Source: Flavobacteriaceae bacterium (GTDB lineage: Bacteria > Bacteroidota > Bacteroidia > Flavobacteriales > Flavobacteriaceae). Taken from it: 59,113 bases of DNA. How positions within the stretch are numbered: the first letter of the stretch is position 1; every line of letters begins with the position of its first letter. The notes under the pieces are model-generated. The model worked only from the letters and a program-made list of their open reading frames with translations. It ran no database searches and was not told the origin of the DNA. Of this stretch, positions 1-8,396 are shown piece by piece. The DNA is taken from contig CANGCT010000004.1 of NCBI GenBank assembly GCA_947452415.1, forward strand, positions 1 to 59,113, read 5' to 3'. The position numbers and the translations under genes are program-made.

Positions 1-449
1 CTATTGCAACAATCATTAAACACATTTCAGGAAATATGCTTTCTCGTTGGACCGATTTTTTAACAACCGATGGCGAAAAAGAATGGCGCAATCGTGATTC
101 TGAATTTGATGATTCAATAAAAACTAAAGAAGAGGTATTAGAAATTTGGAACAAGGGTTGGGAATGTTTTTTAAACGCTTTAAATTCATTAAAATCCAGC
201 CAACTTTCAGATATTATTTATATTAGAAACGAAGGTCATACTGTTGTTGAAGCAATCAACCGTCAATTGGCGCATTATCCATATCATATTGGACAAATTG
301 TATTTTATGCTAAAATGCTTAAAAAAGAAGATTGGACAAGTCTTTCTATTCCGAAAAATAAATCAAATAATTACAATTACGATAAATTTTCTAAAGATAA
401 AAGTATACAGAATTTTACCGATGATGAATTCAAAAAATTAAAACAATAA
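1..449 (+). CDS. DUF1572 family (DinB-like) protein, 5' end missing
   Basis: Only the C-terminal part is present: the reading frame is open from base 3, so the true start lies before the window and the ATG at 36 is internal. The stretch HYPYHIGQIVFYAKML has the spaced histidines of the DinB/YfiT four-helix metal-binding superfamily, and the GNMLSRWTDFLTTDGEK stretch is typical of the DUF1572 subgroup. DinB-like proteins include thiol-dependent transferases, but no reaction is established for DUF1572. It lies 24 bp ahead of a small lipoprotein gene on the same strand, so the two may be cotranscribed. The family call is fairly sure; the function is unknown. Confidence 0.8.
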   Translation, partial: IATIIKHISGNMLSRWTDFLTTDGEKEWRNRDSEFDDSIKTKEEVLEIWNKGWECFLNALNSLKSSQLSDIIYIRNEGHTVVEAINRQLAHYPYHIGQIVFYAKMLKKEDWTSLSIPKNKSNNYNYDKFSKDKSIQNFTDDEFKKLKQ

Positions 450-473
450 TTTCAAAAAACAATTTCAATTTCA

Positions 474-854
474 ATGGCAATTTCTAAACTAAAATATATT
501 TTAATTTCTTTTGCACTTTTCTCCTGCCAAAAACAACAAGAATGCAACACCAAAGATTTTAAAACGGGCAAATTTGAATTTACGCAAGAAACCAACGGCA
601 AAAAAGAAATCACCACTTTCGAAAGAACCGACAAACTTCAAATTGAAACCTACAAAGGCAGAACCGATACCGCTTCGGTACGTTGGGTAAACGATTACGA
701 ATTCATTCTTCAAAAATTACATCCAAGAAATATAGCCGAAAGAAAAGCAATCAGTATGCGAATCCTAACCACCAAAGGAAAAACCTATACCTTTGAATAT
801 TCTTTTGTTGGGGATTCTAAAAAACAAATCGGAAGTGTAACAAAAATCAATTAA
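474..854 (+). CDS. Small predicted lipoprotein
   Basis: A 126-residue protein that starts with a short hydrophobic segment ending in FALFSC, a lipobox with the likely lipidated cysteine at residue 18. The rest is polar, with alternating beta-type sequence (TGKFEFTQETNGK, TFEYSFVGDSKKQ) but no domain I can name. Small Bacteroidota lipoproteins of this size are common and usually uncharacterised. It follows the DUF1572 gene closely and precedes the TerC gene by about 40 bp on the same strand, so a short operon is possible. Membrane anchoring is likely; the function is unknown. Confidence 0.7.
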   Translation: MAISKLKYILISFALFSCQKQQECNTKDFKTGKFEFTQETNGKKEITTFERTDKLQIETYKGRTDTASVRWVNDYEFILQKLHPRNIAERKAISMRILTTKGKTYTFEYSFVGDSKKQIGSVTKIN

Positions 855-894
855 TAACGTAAAATCACTTTACAATTTAAATAATCACCATCCA

Positions 895-1755
895 ATGAAC
901 GAATTAATTTCCAATCCAAATGCTTGGGTAGCTTTATTAACACTAACCTTCTTAGAAATCATTTTAGGAATCGACAATATCGTCTTCCTATCCATCGTTT
1001 CTGGCAAACTTCCCACAAAGGAGCAACCAAAAGCTCGAAGAATAGGATTAACCCTTGCCATGGTTTTCCGTATTGTTTTACTATTCGGAATCACCTGGGT
1101 TTTAAGTTTACAAGAAACCCTATTTCATCTTGATTTTGGTTTTTTCGAAGCCCACGTAACGGGTCAAAGTCTTATTATTTTTGGTGGTGGATTGTTCCTG
1201 TTATACAAATCCGTTTCCGAAATTCACCATAAAATGGAAGGCGAAGAAGAAGGTACCAAAGGCAAATCGGCATCCGGTTTAACAGGAGCTATTTTTCAAA
1301 TTGCATTGTTAAACATCGTTTTTTCTTTCGACAGTATCTTAACCGCAATTGGAATGATTAGCATGAAAAGCCCAGCACAAGGCGGTTTTGGTCCCGATGG
1401 CGCTATTGAAATCATGATTTTATCCATTGTTATTTCCATCGGAATCATGATGATTTTCGCGGGTCCAGTATCTAAATTCGTAAACGAACACCCAACCATC
1501 CAAATACTTGGTCTTTCCTTCCTAATCCTAATTGGAGTGATGTTGCTAGCCGAAGGTTCGCATCTGGCACACTTCCGTTTTGGCAACGATGTAGAAGTTT
1601 CCAGCATCCCAAAAGGCTATTTATATTTTGCCATTTTCTTCTCGTTATTTGTAGAATTTTTAAATATCAAAATGCGTAAAAATACAAAACCTGTTAAGTT
1701 ACACAACAGCGAAATAAAGGATGAGAAACTAAAAGACGACAATTTCGCTAATTAG
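895..1755 (+). CDS. TerC family integral membrane protein (metal ion export)
   Basis: A 286-residue polytopic inner-membrane protein with about seven hydrophobic segments. The two signature repeats of TerC proteins are visible: LEIILGIDNIVFLS near residues 20-33 (acidic residues E21 and D27) and IVFSFDSILTAIGM near 141-154 (D146). An acidic cytoplasmic loop (MEGEEEGTKGKSA) separates the halves, and a charged tail follows the last helix. TerC relatives include manganese exporters (Alx, MntP-like, YceF) and tellurite-resistance proteins, so metal homeostasis is the likely role. No metal-sensing riboswitch was recognised upstream. The family assignment is firm; the substrate is inferred. Confidence 0.9.
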   Translation: MNELISNPNAWVALLTLTFLEIILGIDNIVFLSIVSGKLPTKEQPKARRIGLTLAMVFRIVLLFGITWVLSLQETLFHLDFGFFEAHVTGQSLIIFGGGLFLLYKSVSEIHHKMEGEEEGTKGKSASGLTGAIFQIALLNIVFSFDSILTAIGMISMKSPAQGGFGPDGAIEIMILSIVISIGIMMIFAGPVSKFVNEHPTIQILGLSFLILIGVMLLAEGSHLAHFRFGNDVEVSSIPKGYLYFAIFFSLFVEFLNIKMRKNTKPVKLHNSEIKDEKLKDDNFAN

Positions 1756-1805
1756 AAATACTTGAATAGTTAAAACAAGTCTATTTTTACTTCTTACTAA
1801 TAGTT

Positions 1806-3212
1806 ATGATACAAATGCATCCAGAAATCCTTCAAAAACTTACTGCTGTAGTTGGTTCTTCTTATGTTTTTATTGACCAAGAAACCCGAAATCATTACGG
1901 TCATGATGAAACCGAGAATTTTGTTTTCCCACCAAGTGTTGTCGTTAAACCCGCTAATGCCGAGGAGATTTCTGCTATATTAAAAATTGCAAACGAATAT
2001 AAAATTCCAACAACACCAATAGGCGCCCGAACAGGTTTAAGTGGTGGTGCTTTGTGCATTTATGAAGGCATAGGTTTGTCATTGGAACGGTTAAATAAAA
2101 TTTTAAACATTGACGAACAAAATCTTCAAGTCATTGTAGAACCTGCCGTAATTACGCAAGTACTACGCGAGGCAGTTGCAGAAAAAGGATTATTTTACCC
2201 TGTAGATCCTAGCAGTCAAGGTAGTTGCTGGATAGGAGGGAATGTAGCTGAAAATTCTGGGGGTGCACGAGCTGTAAAATATGGAGTAACTAAAGATTAT
2301 GTTTTGAATTTAGAAGTAGTTTTGCCTAGCGGTGAAATAATTTGGACAGGTGCCAATACCTTAAAAAATTCTACTGGATATAATTTTACCCAATTAATGG
2401 TTGGTAGCGAAGGAACTTTGGGCGTAGTCACTAAAGTAGTTTTGAAATTACTGCCTAAAAACACCCACAACGTTTTAATGTTAGTTCCGTTTTACAATGC
2501 AGGGCAAGCCTGCGAAGCAGTATCGGCTATTTTTAGAGCTGGTGTTGTGCCAAGTGCTTTGGAATTTATGGAGCGTGATGCCATTGATTGGACATTGAAA
2601 TACAATGATACTATCAGCATCAATGTTAATGACAATGTTCAAGCGCATTTGCTTATTGAAGTAGATGGAAATTATCCGGATATTCTTATGCAAGAAGCCG
2701 AAAAAATAATGGGTGTCGTAGAACAATTTGAAATAGATGAAGTTCTTTTTGCCGATACCGAAGATCAAAAAAACGCTTTATGGAAAATGCGACGTTCGGT
2801 TGCGGAAGCCGTAAAATCGAATTCAATTTATAAAGAAGAAGATACTGTAGTTCCAAGATATGTATTACCAGAACTGTTAAAAGGAATTAAATCTATCGGA
2901 AAAAAATATGGATTTCAATCGGTGTGTTATGGTCATGCAGGCGATGGGAATTTACATGTTAACATAATTAAAGGAGAAATGACGGATGCTAATTGGAAAA
3001 TTGAAGTGCCTAAAGGAATTCGAGAAATATTTGAATTAACGGTATCTTTAAATGGAACCCTTTCAGGAGAACACGGAATTGGTTTTGTTCAGAAAAATTT
3101 TATGGACATTGCATTTTCCAAAGTGCATCTAGAATTGATGAAACGAATTAAACATGTTTTTGATCCGAATAATATATTGAATCCCGGAAAAATTTTTCCA
3201 GACAATTTATAA
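1806..3212 (+). CDS. FAD-linked oxidase, GlcD / D-lactate dehydrogenase family
   Basis: A 468-residue flavoprotein of the VAO/PCMH fold. The N-terminal half holds the FAD-binding domain, with PTTPIGARTGLSGGAL near residues 70-87 and the WIGGNVAENSGG and GSEGTLGVVTKV stretches. The C-terminal half is the GlcD-type cap, with CYGHAGDGNLHVNI and GTLSGEHGIGFVQK, which supply substrate- and metal-binding histidines. Length and motifs match glycolate oxidase subunit GlcD and D-2-hydroxyacid dehydrogenases. No GlcE or GlcF partner is adjacent, so D-lactate or another 2-hydroxyacid is as likely as glycolate. An alternative start three codons in (1815) is possible. It ends at a shared bidirectional terminator with purA. 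Confidence 0.88.
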   Translation: MIQMHPEILQKLTAVVGSSYVFIDQETRNHYGHDETENFVFPPSVVVKPANAEEISAILKIANEYKIPTTPIGARTGLSGGALCIYEGIGLSLERLNKILNIDEQNLQVIVEPAVITQVLREAVAEKGLFYPVDPSSQGSCWIGGNVAENSGGARAVKYGVTKDYVLNLEVVLPSGEIIWTGANTLKNSTGYNFTQLMVGSEGTLGVVTKVVLKLLPKNTHNVLMLVPFYNAGQACEAVSAIFRAGVVPSALEFMERDAIDWTLKYNDTISINVNDNVQAHLLIEVDGNYPDILMQEAEKIMGVVEQFEIDEVLFADTEDQKNALWKMRRSVAEAVKSNSIYKEEDTVVPRYVLPELLKGIKSIGKKYGFQSVCYGHAGDGNLHVNIIKGEMTDANWKIEVPKGIREIFELTVSLNGTLSGEHGIGFVQKNFMDIAFSKVHLELMKRIKHVFDPNNILNPGKIFPDNL

Positions 3213-3229
3213 TCCAAAAAATAATTTTT

Positions 3230-3267
3230 GAGGTCGGTATTTATTAAATACCGGCCTCATTTTTTTT
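3230..3267. terminator. Bidirectional terminator between the FAD oxidase and purA
   Basis: A 13-bp stem (3230-3242 with 3246-3258, one G-U pair, core GGTATTT/AAATACC) with a 3-base loop is followed by eight T on the plus strand and preceded by A-rich sequence, so it can end transcription in both directions. It sits exactly between two convergent genes; the purA stop codon lies in the T-run. Confidence 0.85.
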
Positions 3268-4537
3268 ATCGTGTAATCGTTTGTTTTCTGTCTGGTCCTA
3301 CCGATACTATTTTAATAGGAACTTCAACTTCTTTTTCGATGAATTCTATATAGTCTTTTAATTCTTTAGGAAGCTCTTCATAAGTTGTCATTTCGGTTAA
3401 ATCGGCTTTCCAACCTTTAAATTCAGTATATATTGGTGTTACATTTTCTTCTTCAATATTGTAAGGTAAATGTTGGATAACGTCTCCTTTATAATTGTAA
3501 GAAGTGCCTACCTTTAAGGTTTCAAATCCTGAAAGCACATCGCCTTTCATCATCATTAATTGGGTTACCCCATTAACTTGGATAGCATATTTTAGGGCTA
3601 CTAAATCCAACCAACCGCAACGTCTTTTTCTCCCAGTTACGGAGCCAAATTCGTTTCCAACGCTTGCCATAACATCACCAGCTTCTTCAAAATCTTCAGT
3701 AGGAAAAGGTCCTGAACCTACACGGGTAGTATAAGCTTTAAAAATTCCGAATACTTCTTTTATTTTATTTGGAGCAATCCCTAAACCAGTGCATGCCCCA
3801 GCAGCTGTAGTGGTAGAAGAAGTTACAAAAGGATAAGTTCCGAAGTCTACATCTAATAACGAACCTTGCGCACCTTCACAAAGAATAGATTTTCCAGCTT
3901 TTTGGGCTTGTGCTAAATATTCTTCACTATCAATAAAGGTCAATTTTTTCAAATTTTCAATTGCATCAAAGAATTCAGCTTCCAATTCGGATAAATTATA
4001 TTGTATGTCTACATTATAAAAAGCAATCATGGCTTCGTGTTTGTCGGCCAATGCTCTGTAACGTTCTTTAAAATCTGCCAATTCAATATCGCCAACACGA
4101 ATTCCGTTTCTGCCGGTTTTGTCCATATAAGTTGGTCCAATTCCTTTTAAAGTTGAACCAATTTTTGCTTTCCCTTTAGATGCTTCTGATGCAGCATCCA
4201 ATAATCTATGGGTAGGAAGGATTAAATGGGCTTTTCTAGAAATTATTAATTTGGATTTTATATCTAAATTAAATTTTGCTAAACCATCAATTTCACTTTT
4301 AAAAACAACTGGGTCAATCACTACACCATTACCAATAACATTGATATTATTATCGTGGAAAATCCCAGAAGGAATAGTTCTTAAAACGTGTTTGATTCCG
4401 TCAAATTCAAGAGTATGTCCTGCATTTGGACCACCTTGAAAACGAGCTATAATATCGTATTTAGAAGTTAGAACGTCTACGATTTTTCCTTTTCCTTCAT
4501 CTCCCCATTGTAATCCGAGTAGTAAATCTACGGTCAT
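3266..4537 (-). CDS. purA: Adenylosuccinate synthetase
   Basis: This enzyme makes adenylosuccinate from IMP, aspartate and GTP, the first committed step from IMP to AMP. The 423-residue protein has the P-loop GDEGKGK at residues 12-18, with the catalytic Asp13, and GGPNAGHT with His41. GPTYMDKTGRNGIRVGD, SSTTTAAGACTGLGI and VTGRKRRCGWLD also match the family, and the length is normal for bacterial PurA. It lies 54 bp downstream of the Fur-family gene on the same strand, which could place both on one transcript. Nothing is unusual in the sequence. Confidence 0.97.
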   Translation of the reverse strand: MTVDLLLGLQWGDEGKGKIVDVLTSKYDIIARFQGGPNAGHTLEFDGIKHVLRTIPSGIFHDNNINVIGNGVVIDPVVFKSEIDGLAKFNLDIKSKLIISRKAHLILPTHRLLDAASEASKGKAKIGSTLKGIGPTYMDKTGRNGIRVGDIELADFKERYRALADKHEAMIAFYNVDIQYNLSELEAEFFDAIENLKKLTFIDSEEYLAQAQKAGKSILCEGAQGSLLDVDFGTYPFVTSSTTTAAGACTGLGIAPNKIKEVFGIFKAYTTRVGSGPFPTEDFEEAGDVMASVGNEFGSVTGRKRRCGWLDLVALKYAIQVNGVTQLMMMKGDVLSGFETLKVGTSYNYKGDVIQHLPYNIEEENVTPIYTEFKGWKADLTEMTTYEELPKELKDYIEFIEKEVEVPIKIVSVGPDRKQTITR

Positions 4538-4591
4538 TATGTTGTTTTTTATTGTGTAGTTAATTATTGTTTTGTTTGAAAACTAAACCAA

Positions 4592-5044
4592 TTATTCCTT
4601 TTTATTAGCGTAAAAATATAATGAATGGTTGGTAATTTCGATGCCAAAAATATCTTCAATGGTTTGTTTTATTGTTTGAATTCTAGGGTCACAAAATTCA
4701 ATTACTTCGCCGGTATCGGTCATGATAATATGATCGTGTTGCTTATCGAAATACGATTTTTCATAATGGGCTTGGTTTTGCCCAAATTGGTGTTTGCGAA
4801 CCAATCCACAATCTAGCAATAATTCTATAGTGTTGTAAAGGGTTGCACGACTCACCCTATAATTTTTATTCTTCATTTTGATGTATAAATTTTCAATATC
4901 AAAATGTTCTTGATTATCGTAAATTTCTTGAAGGATAGCATAGCGTTCCGGAGTTTTTCGGTGGCCTTTATTTTCAAGATAAGTTGTAAAAACAGTTTTT
5001 ACAATTTCTTGATTTTTACTATTATCGGAGGCAATTAGTGTCAT
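4592..5044 (-). CDS. Fur family transcriptional regulator
   Basis: A 150-residue metal-responsive repressor: a winged helix ([15 protein letters not shown]... [21 protein letters not shown]) followed by a metal-binding dimerisation domain ([20 protein letters not shown]). The CxxC structural zinc motifs of classical Fur are absent; only two cysteines are present. That places it among divergent Bacteroidota Fur/PerR-like proteins, and whether it senses iron, zinc or peroxide cannot be read from sequence. I chose the ATG at 5044 over a TTG three codons upstream, because the TTG falls inside a promoter-like TATCTTTG box and the ATG gives the normal family N-terminus. Confidence 0.88.
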   Translation of the reverse strand: MTLIASDNSKNQEIVKTVFTTYLENKGHRKTPERYAILQEIYDNQEHFDIENLYIKMKNKNYRVSRATLYNTIELLLDCGLVRKHQFGQNQAHYEKSYFDKQHDHIIMTDTGEVIEFCDPRIQTIKQTIEDIFGIEITNHSLYFYANKKE

Positions 5045-5050
5045 ATCTTG

Positions 5051-5058
5051 CAAAGATA
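5051..5058 (-). promoter_or_regulatory. TAnnTTTG promoter box of the Fur-family gene
   Basis: Read on the minus strand this is TATCTTTG, matching the Bacteroidota -7 consensus TAnnTTTG. It ends only six bases before the chosen ATG, so the transcript would be leaderless or nearly so. No clear upstream TTG box was found at the expected spacing. Confidence 0.45.
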
Positions 5059-5131
5059 ATTTTTAGTTTAGAAGAATTGAAATTTAAGCGTTTAAAGTTA
5101 TAAACTAGTTGTTAATAAAAGTTTTAGAGTT

Positions 5132-7351
5132 TTAGTTTTTATAAACTCGTGAGACTTTTTCAATGCCATCAATTTTTTTAATGTTGTCCATTAGTTTTTT
5201 TAAGAAGGTGTTATTTTGAACAACTACTGTAACTTGCCCATTAAAAATACCAGCTTCCCCATTCAAAGAGATACTCTGGATATTAACATGCATTTGATTA
5301 GATATTACTTTAGTAAGTTCGTTGGTCAAACCTAGAGTGTCCATCCCTGTTATTTTTAAAATGGCTTTAAATTCTTGTTGTGAAGAGTCAATCCATTTGG
5401 CTTGCATAATTCGGTAAGCATAGTTAGACTGCATTGCAATAGCATTAGGACAGTCTTTTTTATGGATTTTAATTCCTTCATTAATAGTAACAAATCCAAA
5501 AACATCATCTCCTGGAATTGGGTTACAACATGCCGAAAGTTTATAATCTAAACGGTCTTGTTCTTTTCCAAAAACAAGTAAGTCGTAATTATTGCTTAAT
5601 TCTTGTTTATGAATATCCTCTGGTGTAGAATTAGGAGAACGTTTTATTTTGTTTTTAAAGAAATTGATTAATGTATTACTTTTTTGAGCTGCATAATCTT
5701 TTAATTGTTGGTTTTCGATAGCGCCAATTCCAACGCGATAAAATAAATCTAAACTTGTTTTAAGTTTAAAAAAATTCACTAATTCATTAATCACTGCTTC
5801 ACTTAAAGTGATTTTTAAATGTTTTAATTTCCTTGTAAGTAATTCTTTTCCTTCTTCTGCTATTTTTTTGGTATCTTCATTAAGTACATTTCTAATTTTA
5901 TTTTTAGCACGAGAGGTAGTGACATAATCCAACCAGTTAATGGTTGGTTTTTGGTTTGGAGAAGTGATAACTTCAATTTGATCGCCACTTTTTAATTCGT
6001 GGTTGAGTTGCACTAGTTTTCCGTTTACACGTGTTCCACGAGTTTTGATTCCAATTTCGGAGTGGATGCTAAAAGCAAAATCAAGAGAAGTAGCTCCTTT
6101 TGGCAAGGATTTTATTTCTCCTTTTGGAGTGAAGACAAAGATTTCTTTGGCATATAAATTCATTTTGAAATCTTCTACAAAATCCACGGCATTGGTTTCC
6201 GAATTTTCTAGTGCTTCTTTAAGTAGATTCAACCAAACATCCAATCCGTTTTCTTCAGCAACCCCTTGTTTGTATTTGTAGTGGGCAGCATATCCTTTTT
6301 CGGCAATTTCATCCATACGTTCACTACGAACCTGAATTTCTACCCATCTTCCTTTGGGCCCCATAACGGTTATATGTAGGGCTTCATATCCTGTAGATTT
6401 AGGAGAGGAAATCCAATCTCGTAATCTGCTTGGGCTCGGTCTGTAATGATCGGTAACAATGGAGTAAATTTTCCAAGCCAAGAATTTTTCATCGTGGGGA
6501 TTGGAATTGTAAATGATTCGAAGGGCAAACTTATCGTAAACTTCATCAAAAGTTACATTTTGCGCTAGCATTTTTCTTCGAATGGAATAAATCGATTTTG
6601 GTCTTCCTTTTATGATGTAATCTATTCCTTCTTCGTTAAGAGTTTTTTTAAGTACATCCGAAACCAATTTTATGTATTCATCTTGTTCTTCTTTAGTTTC
6701 TTTAATTTTACTTACAATGTCATTATATATCGCTGGTTCGGTATATTTTAACCCTAAATCTTCTAGTTTGGTTTTGATGTTATAAAGCCCAAGACGATGA
6801 GCAAGAGGAGCATAAATGTATAAAGTTTCGGATGCTATCTTAACTTGCTTGTAGTCTGGCATAGAATCCATGGTTTGCATATTATGTAAACGATCGGCTA
6901 TTTTTATCAAAATTACCCGAACATCATCGTTAAGAGTCAATAGCATTTTACGGAAATTTTCCGCTTGCATTGAGATGTTCATGTCTTTTTTAACCTGAGA
7001 TATTTTGGTTAAGCCCTCTACCAATTGAGCAATTTTAGGATTAAATTGCTTTTCAATATCTTCAATTGTTATTGGAGTATCTTCTACTACATCGTGTAAT
7101 AATGCTGCGGCAATGGCAGTTGGGCCTAAACCAATTTCGGAAGCTACAATTTTAGCCACACCAATAGGGTGAAAGATATAAGCTTCTCCTGATTTCCTTC
7201 TTTGGTCTTTATGGGCATCTACTGCTACATCAAATGCTTTCCGAATTAATTTCTTGTCTTCGGGTGTAAGTGTTTGATAACTAATGCGTAAAAGTTCTTT
7301 GTATTCTCGGGTTAATGCTTTTTTTTCTTCTTCTATATTTATCTCTGTCAT
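5132..7351 (-). CDS. RelA/SpoT family (p)ppGpp synthetase/hydrolase
   Basis: A 739-residue full-length RSH enzyme that sets stringent-response alarmone levels. The order is: HD hydrolase domain with HDVVED at residues 86-91 and a downstream AEN-F / DRLHNM stretch; synthetase domain around 230-350 with KGRPKSIYSIRRKM and FALRIIY; TGS domain around 400-460 (FVFTPKGEIKSLPKGATSLDFAFSIHSEIG in part); a cysteine/histidine region (SACCNPIPGDD... HKKDCPNA) near 630; and a C-terminal ACT domain. The intact HDxxED suggests that hydrolase activity is retained, so a bifunctional SpoT/Rel-type enzyme is likely. It is transcribed toward the Fur-family gene with a 78-bp gap. The family call is firm. Confidence 0.95.
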   Translation of the reverse strand: MTEINIEEEKKALTREYKELLRISYQTLTPEDKKLIRKAFDVAVDAHKDQRRKSGEAYIFHPIGVAKIVASEIGLGPTAIAAALLHDVVEDTPITIEDIEKQFNPKIAQLVEGLTKISQVKKDMNISMQAENFRKMLLTLNDDVRVILIKIADRLHNMQTMDSMPDYKQVKIASETLYIYAPLAHRLGLYNIKTKLEDLGLKYTEPAIYNDIVSKIKETKEEQDEYIKLVSDVLKKTLNEEGIDYIIKGRPKSIYSIRRKMLAQNVTFDEVYDKFALRIIYNSNPHDEKFLAWKIYSIVTDHYRPSPSRLRDWISSPKSTGYEALHITVMGPKGRWVEIQVRSERMDEIAEKGYAAHYKYKQGVAEENGLDVWLNLLKEALENSETNAVDFVEDFKMNLYAKEIFVFTPKGEIKSLPKGATSLDFAFSIHSEIGIKTRGTRVNGKLVQLNHELKSGDQIEVITSPNQKPTINWLDYVTTSRAKNKIRNVLNEDTKKIAEEGKELLTRKLKHLKITLSEAVINELVNFFKLKTSLDLFYRVGIGAIENQQLKDYAAQKSNTLINFFKNKIKRSPNSTPEDIHKQELSNNYDLLVFGKEQDRLDYKLSACCNPIPGDDVFGFVTINEGIKIHKKDCPNAIAMQSNYAYRIMQAKWIDSSQQEFKAILKITGMDTLGLTNELTKVISNQMHVNIQSISLNGEAGIFNGQVTVVVQNNTFLKKLMDNIKKIDGIEKVSRVYKN

Positions 7352-7459
7352 GGTAGATTCTTCTGTTAGATAAAAGTAGAAATAAATATTGGAATCAGGT
7401 TAAAAAAAAGGTGTTTTTTTAATAATATTACTTGTTCTATTTGTAATATAATCTCTTAA

Positions 7460-7921
7460 TTAAATTAAATCTTCAAAAACATATTGTTCCTCAAAAGGGA
7501 TTTTGTATTCATCGAGATATTTAAGATATTCCTCTTTAAAACTTTTTTTTCTATGGTGTTCTTCTTGATTTTCAATGTATTTATAAACCCTATTAATATG
7601 CGATTGGCTATAAGAAAATGCTCCATATCCTACTTGCCATTCAAATCGATCTAACAAAAAATTATTATCGTTGATATATTTTGACGATTTAGCTTTTACC
7701 GTTTTCATTAATTCTGAAATGGAAACGGTTGGTTTCAAACCTAAGAAACAATGCACATGATCTTCTACACCATTCACAATTATAGTTTTGCATCCTGTTT
7801 CATTTATTAGATTTCCAATTACTGCAAAAATATCTTTTCTCCAATCTTTGTGAAGCACTGCTTTTCTATACTTTACAGCAAAAACTGCTTGAATATACAT
7901 TTGGTGATAGGTGTTTGCCAT
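7460..7921 (-). CDS. IS200/REP-associated Y1 transposase (HUH endonuclease)
   Basis: A 153-residue single-domain Y1 transposase of the TnpA/RAYT superfamily. The HUH metal-binding pair is His55-Val-His57 (EDHVHCFLGL). The WQVGYGAFSYS stretch is typical of the family, and the likely catalytic tyrosine is Tyr115 in VYKYIENQEEHH. Classical IS200 elements have no terminal inverted repeats but short subterminal hairpins. Here about 310 bp of REP-like palindromes lie immediately upstream (7981-8290), which fits a domesticated RAYT-like enzyme that acts on single-stranded hairpins. No TnpB partner is present. All catalytic residues appear intact. Confidence 0.9.
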   Translation of the reverse strand: MANTYHQMYIQAVFAVKYRKAVLHKDWRKDIFAVIGNLINETGCKTIIVNGVEDHVHCFLGLKPTVSISELMKTVKAKSSKYINDNNFLLDRFEWQVGYGAFSYSQSHINRVYKYIENQEEHHRKKSFKEEYLKYLDEYKIPFEEQYVFEDLI

Positions 7922-7980
7922 AATCTTTTTTTAAATTTTTAATTTCTATCCTAAATTTAAAAAAAAATCGGATTTTTACA

Positions 7981-8290
7981 AAATTTAAATTTAATTTTTT
8001 AATATATCATCGCAACGGATTGAAATCCATTGCAACAAAATGGATCGTTCCTACGGAACTTTTATATTTCTATTATCTATCATCGCAACGGATTGAAATC
8101 CATTGCTACAAAATGGATCGTTCCTACGGAACTTTGGAGTAACGTGTTAGAGCCGTAGGCTCGGTTTATATTGTAAGGTTGGACTTCAGTCCAGTAGGCA
8201 CATGCAACGAACCTGCCATCACATCCAAGAGCCATAGACTCGGCACATAATGTACGGCTGGACTTCAGTCCAGTCAATATAGGATATAGG
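7981..8290. repeat. REP-like palindrome block beside the Y1 transposase
   Basis: This fills the 475-bp gene-free stretch 7922-8396. A 57-bp unit occurs twice (8005-8061 and 8078-8134, nearly identical). Each copy has two small palindromes, GGATTGAAATCC and GTTCCTACGGAAC. A second unit type occurs twice (8150-8195 and 8229-8274), each copy with a hairpin like GAGCCGTAGGCTC followed by TGGACTTCAGTCCA. The second copy has compensating or wobble changes in the first hairpin (GAGCCATAGACTC). Short GC-richer hairpins in tandem next to an HUH transposase match known REP/BIME organisation. An open frame through this block on the minus strand is repeat-derived and not called. Confidence 0.75.
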
Positions 8291-8330
8291 GCATCCAATA
8301 TTCTACAATTCTACAATCCGCAAATTAATA

Positions 8331-8367
8331 ATCCCAAAGAAACAAGGTTTACCAATTTCTTTGGGAT
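8331..8367 (-). terminator. Terminator of the serine hydrolase unit
   Basis: A perfect 12-bp inverted repeat (ATCCCAAAGAAA at 8331-8342 with its complement at 8356-8367, 13-base loop) lies 30 bp past the stop of the minus-strand gene ending at 8397. The minus-strand sequence after it is T/A-rich but lacks a long T-run. Confidence 0.6.
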
Positions 8368-8396
8368 AATTTTAAAATCCTTTAAGATAGTAATAA

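Noticed and set aside
8080..8298. Open frame of 72 codons on the minus strand through the REP-like block
   Set aside because: It is composed of the repeated palindromes, has no protein-like composition and no promoter.
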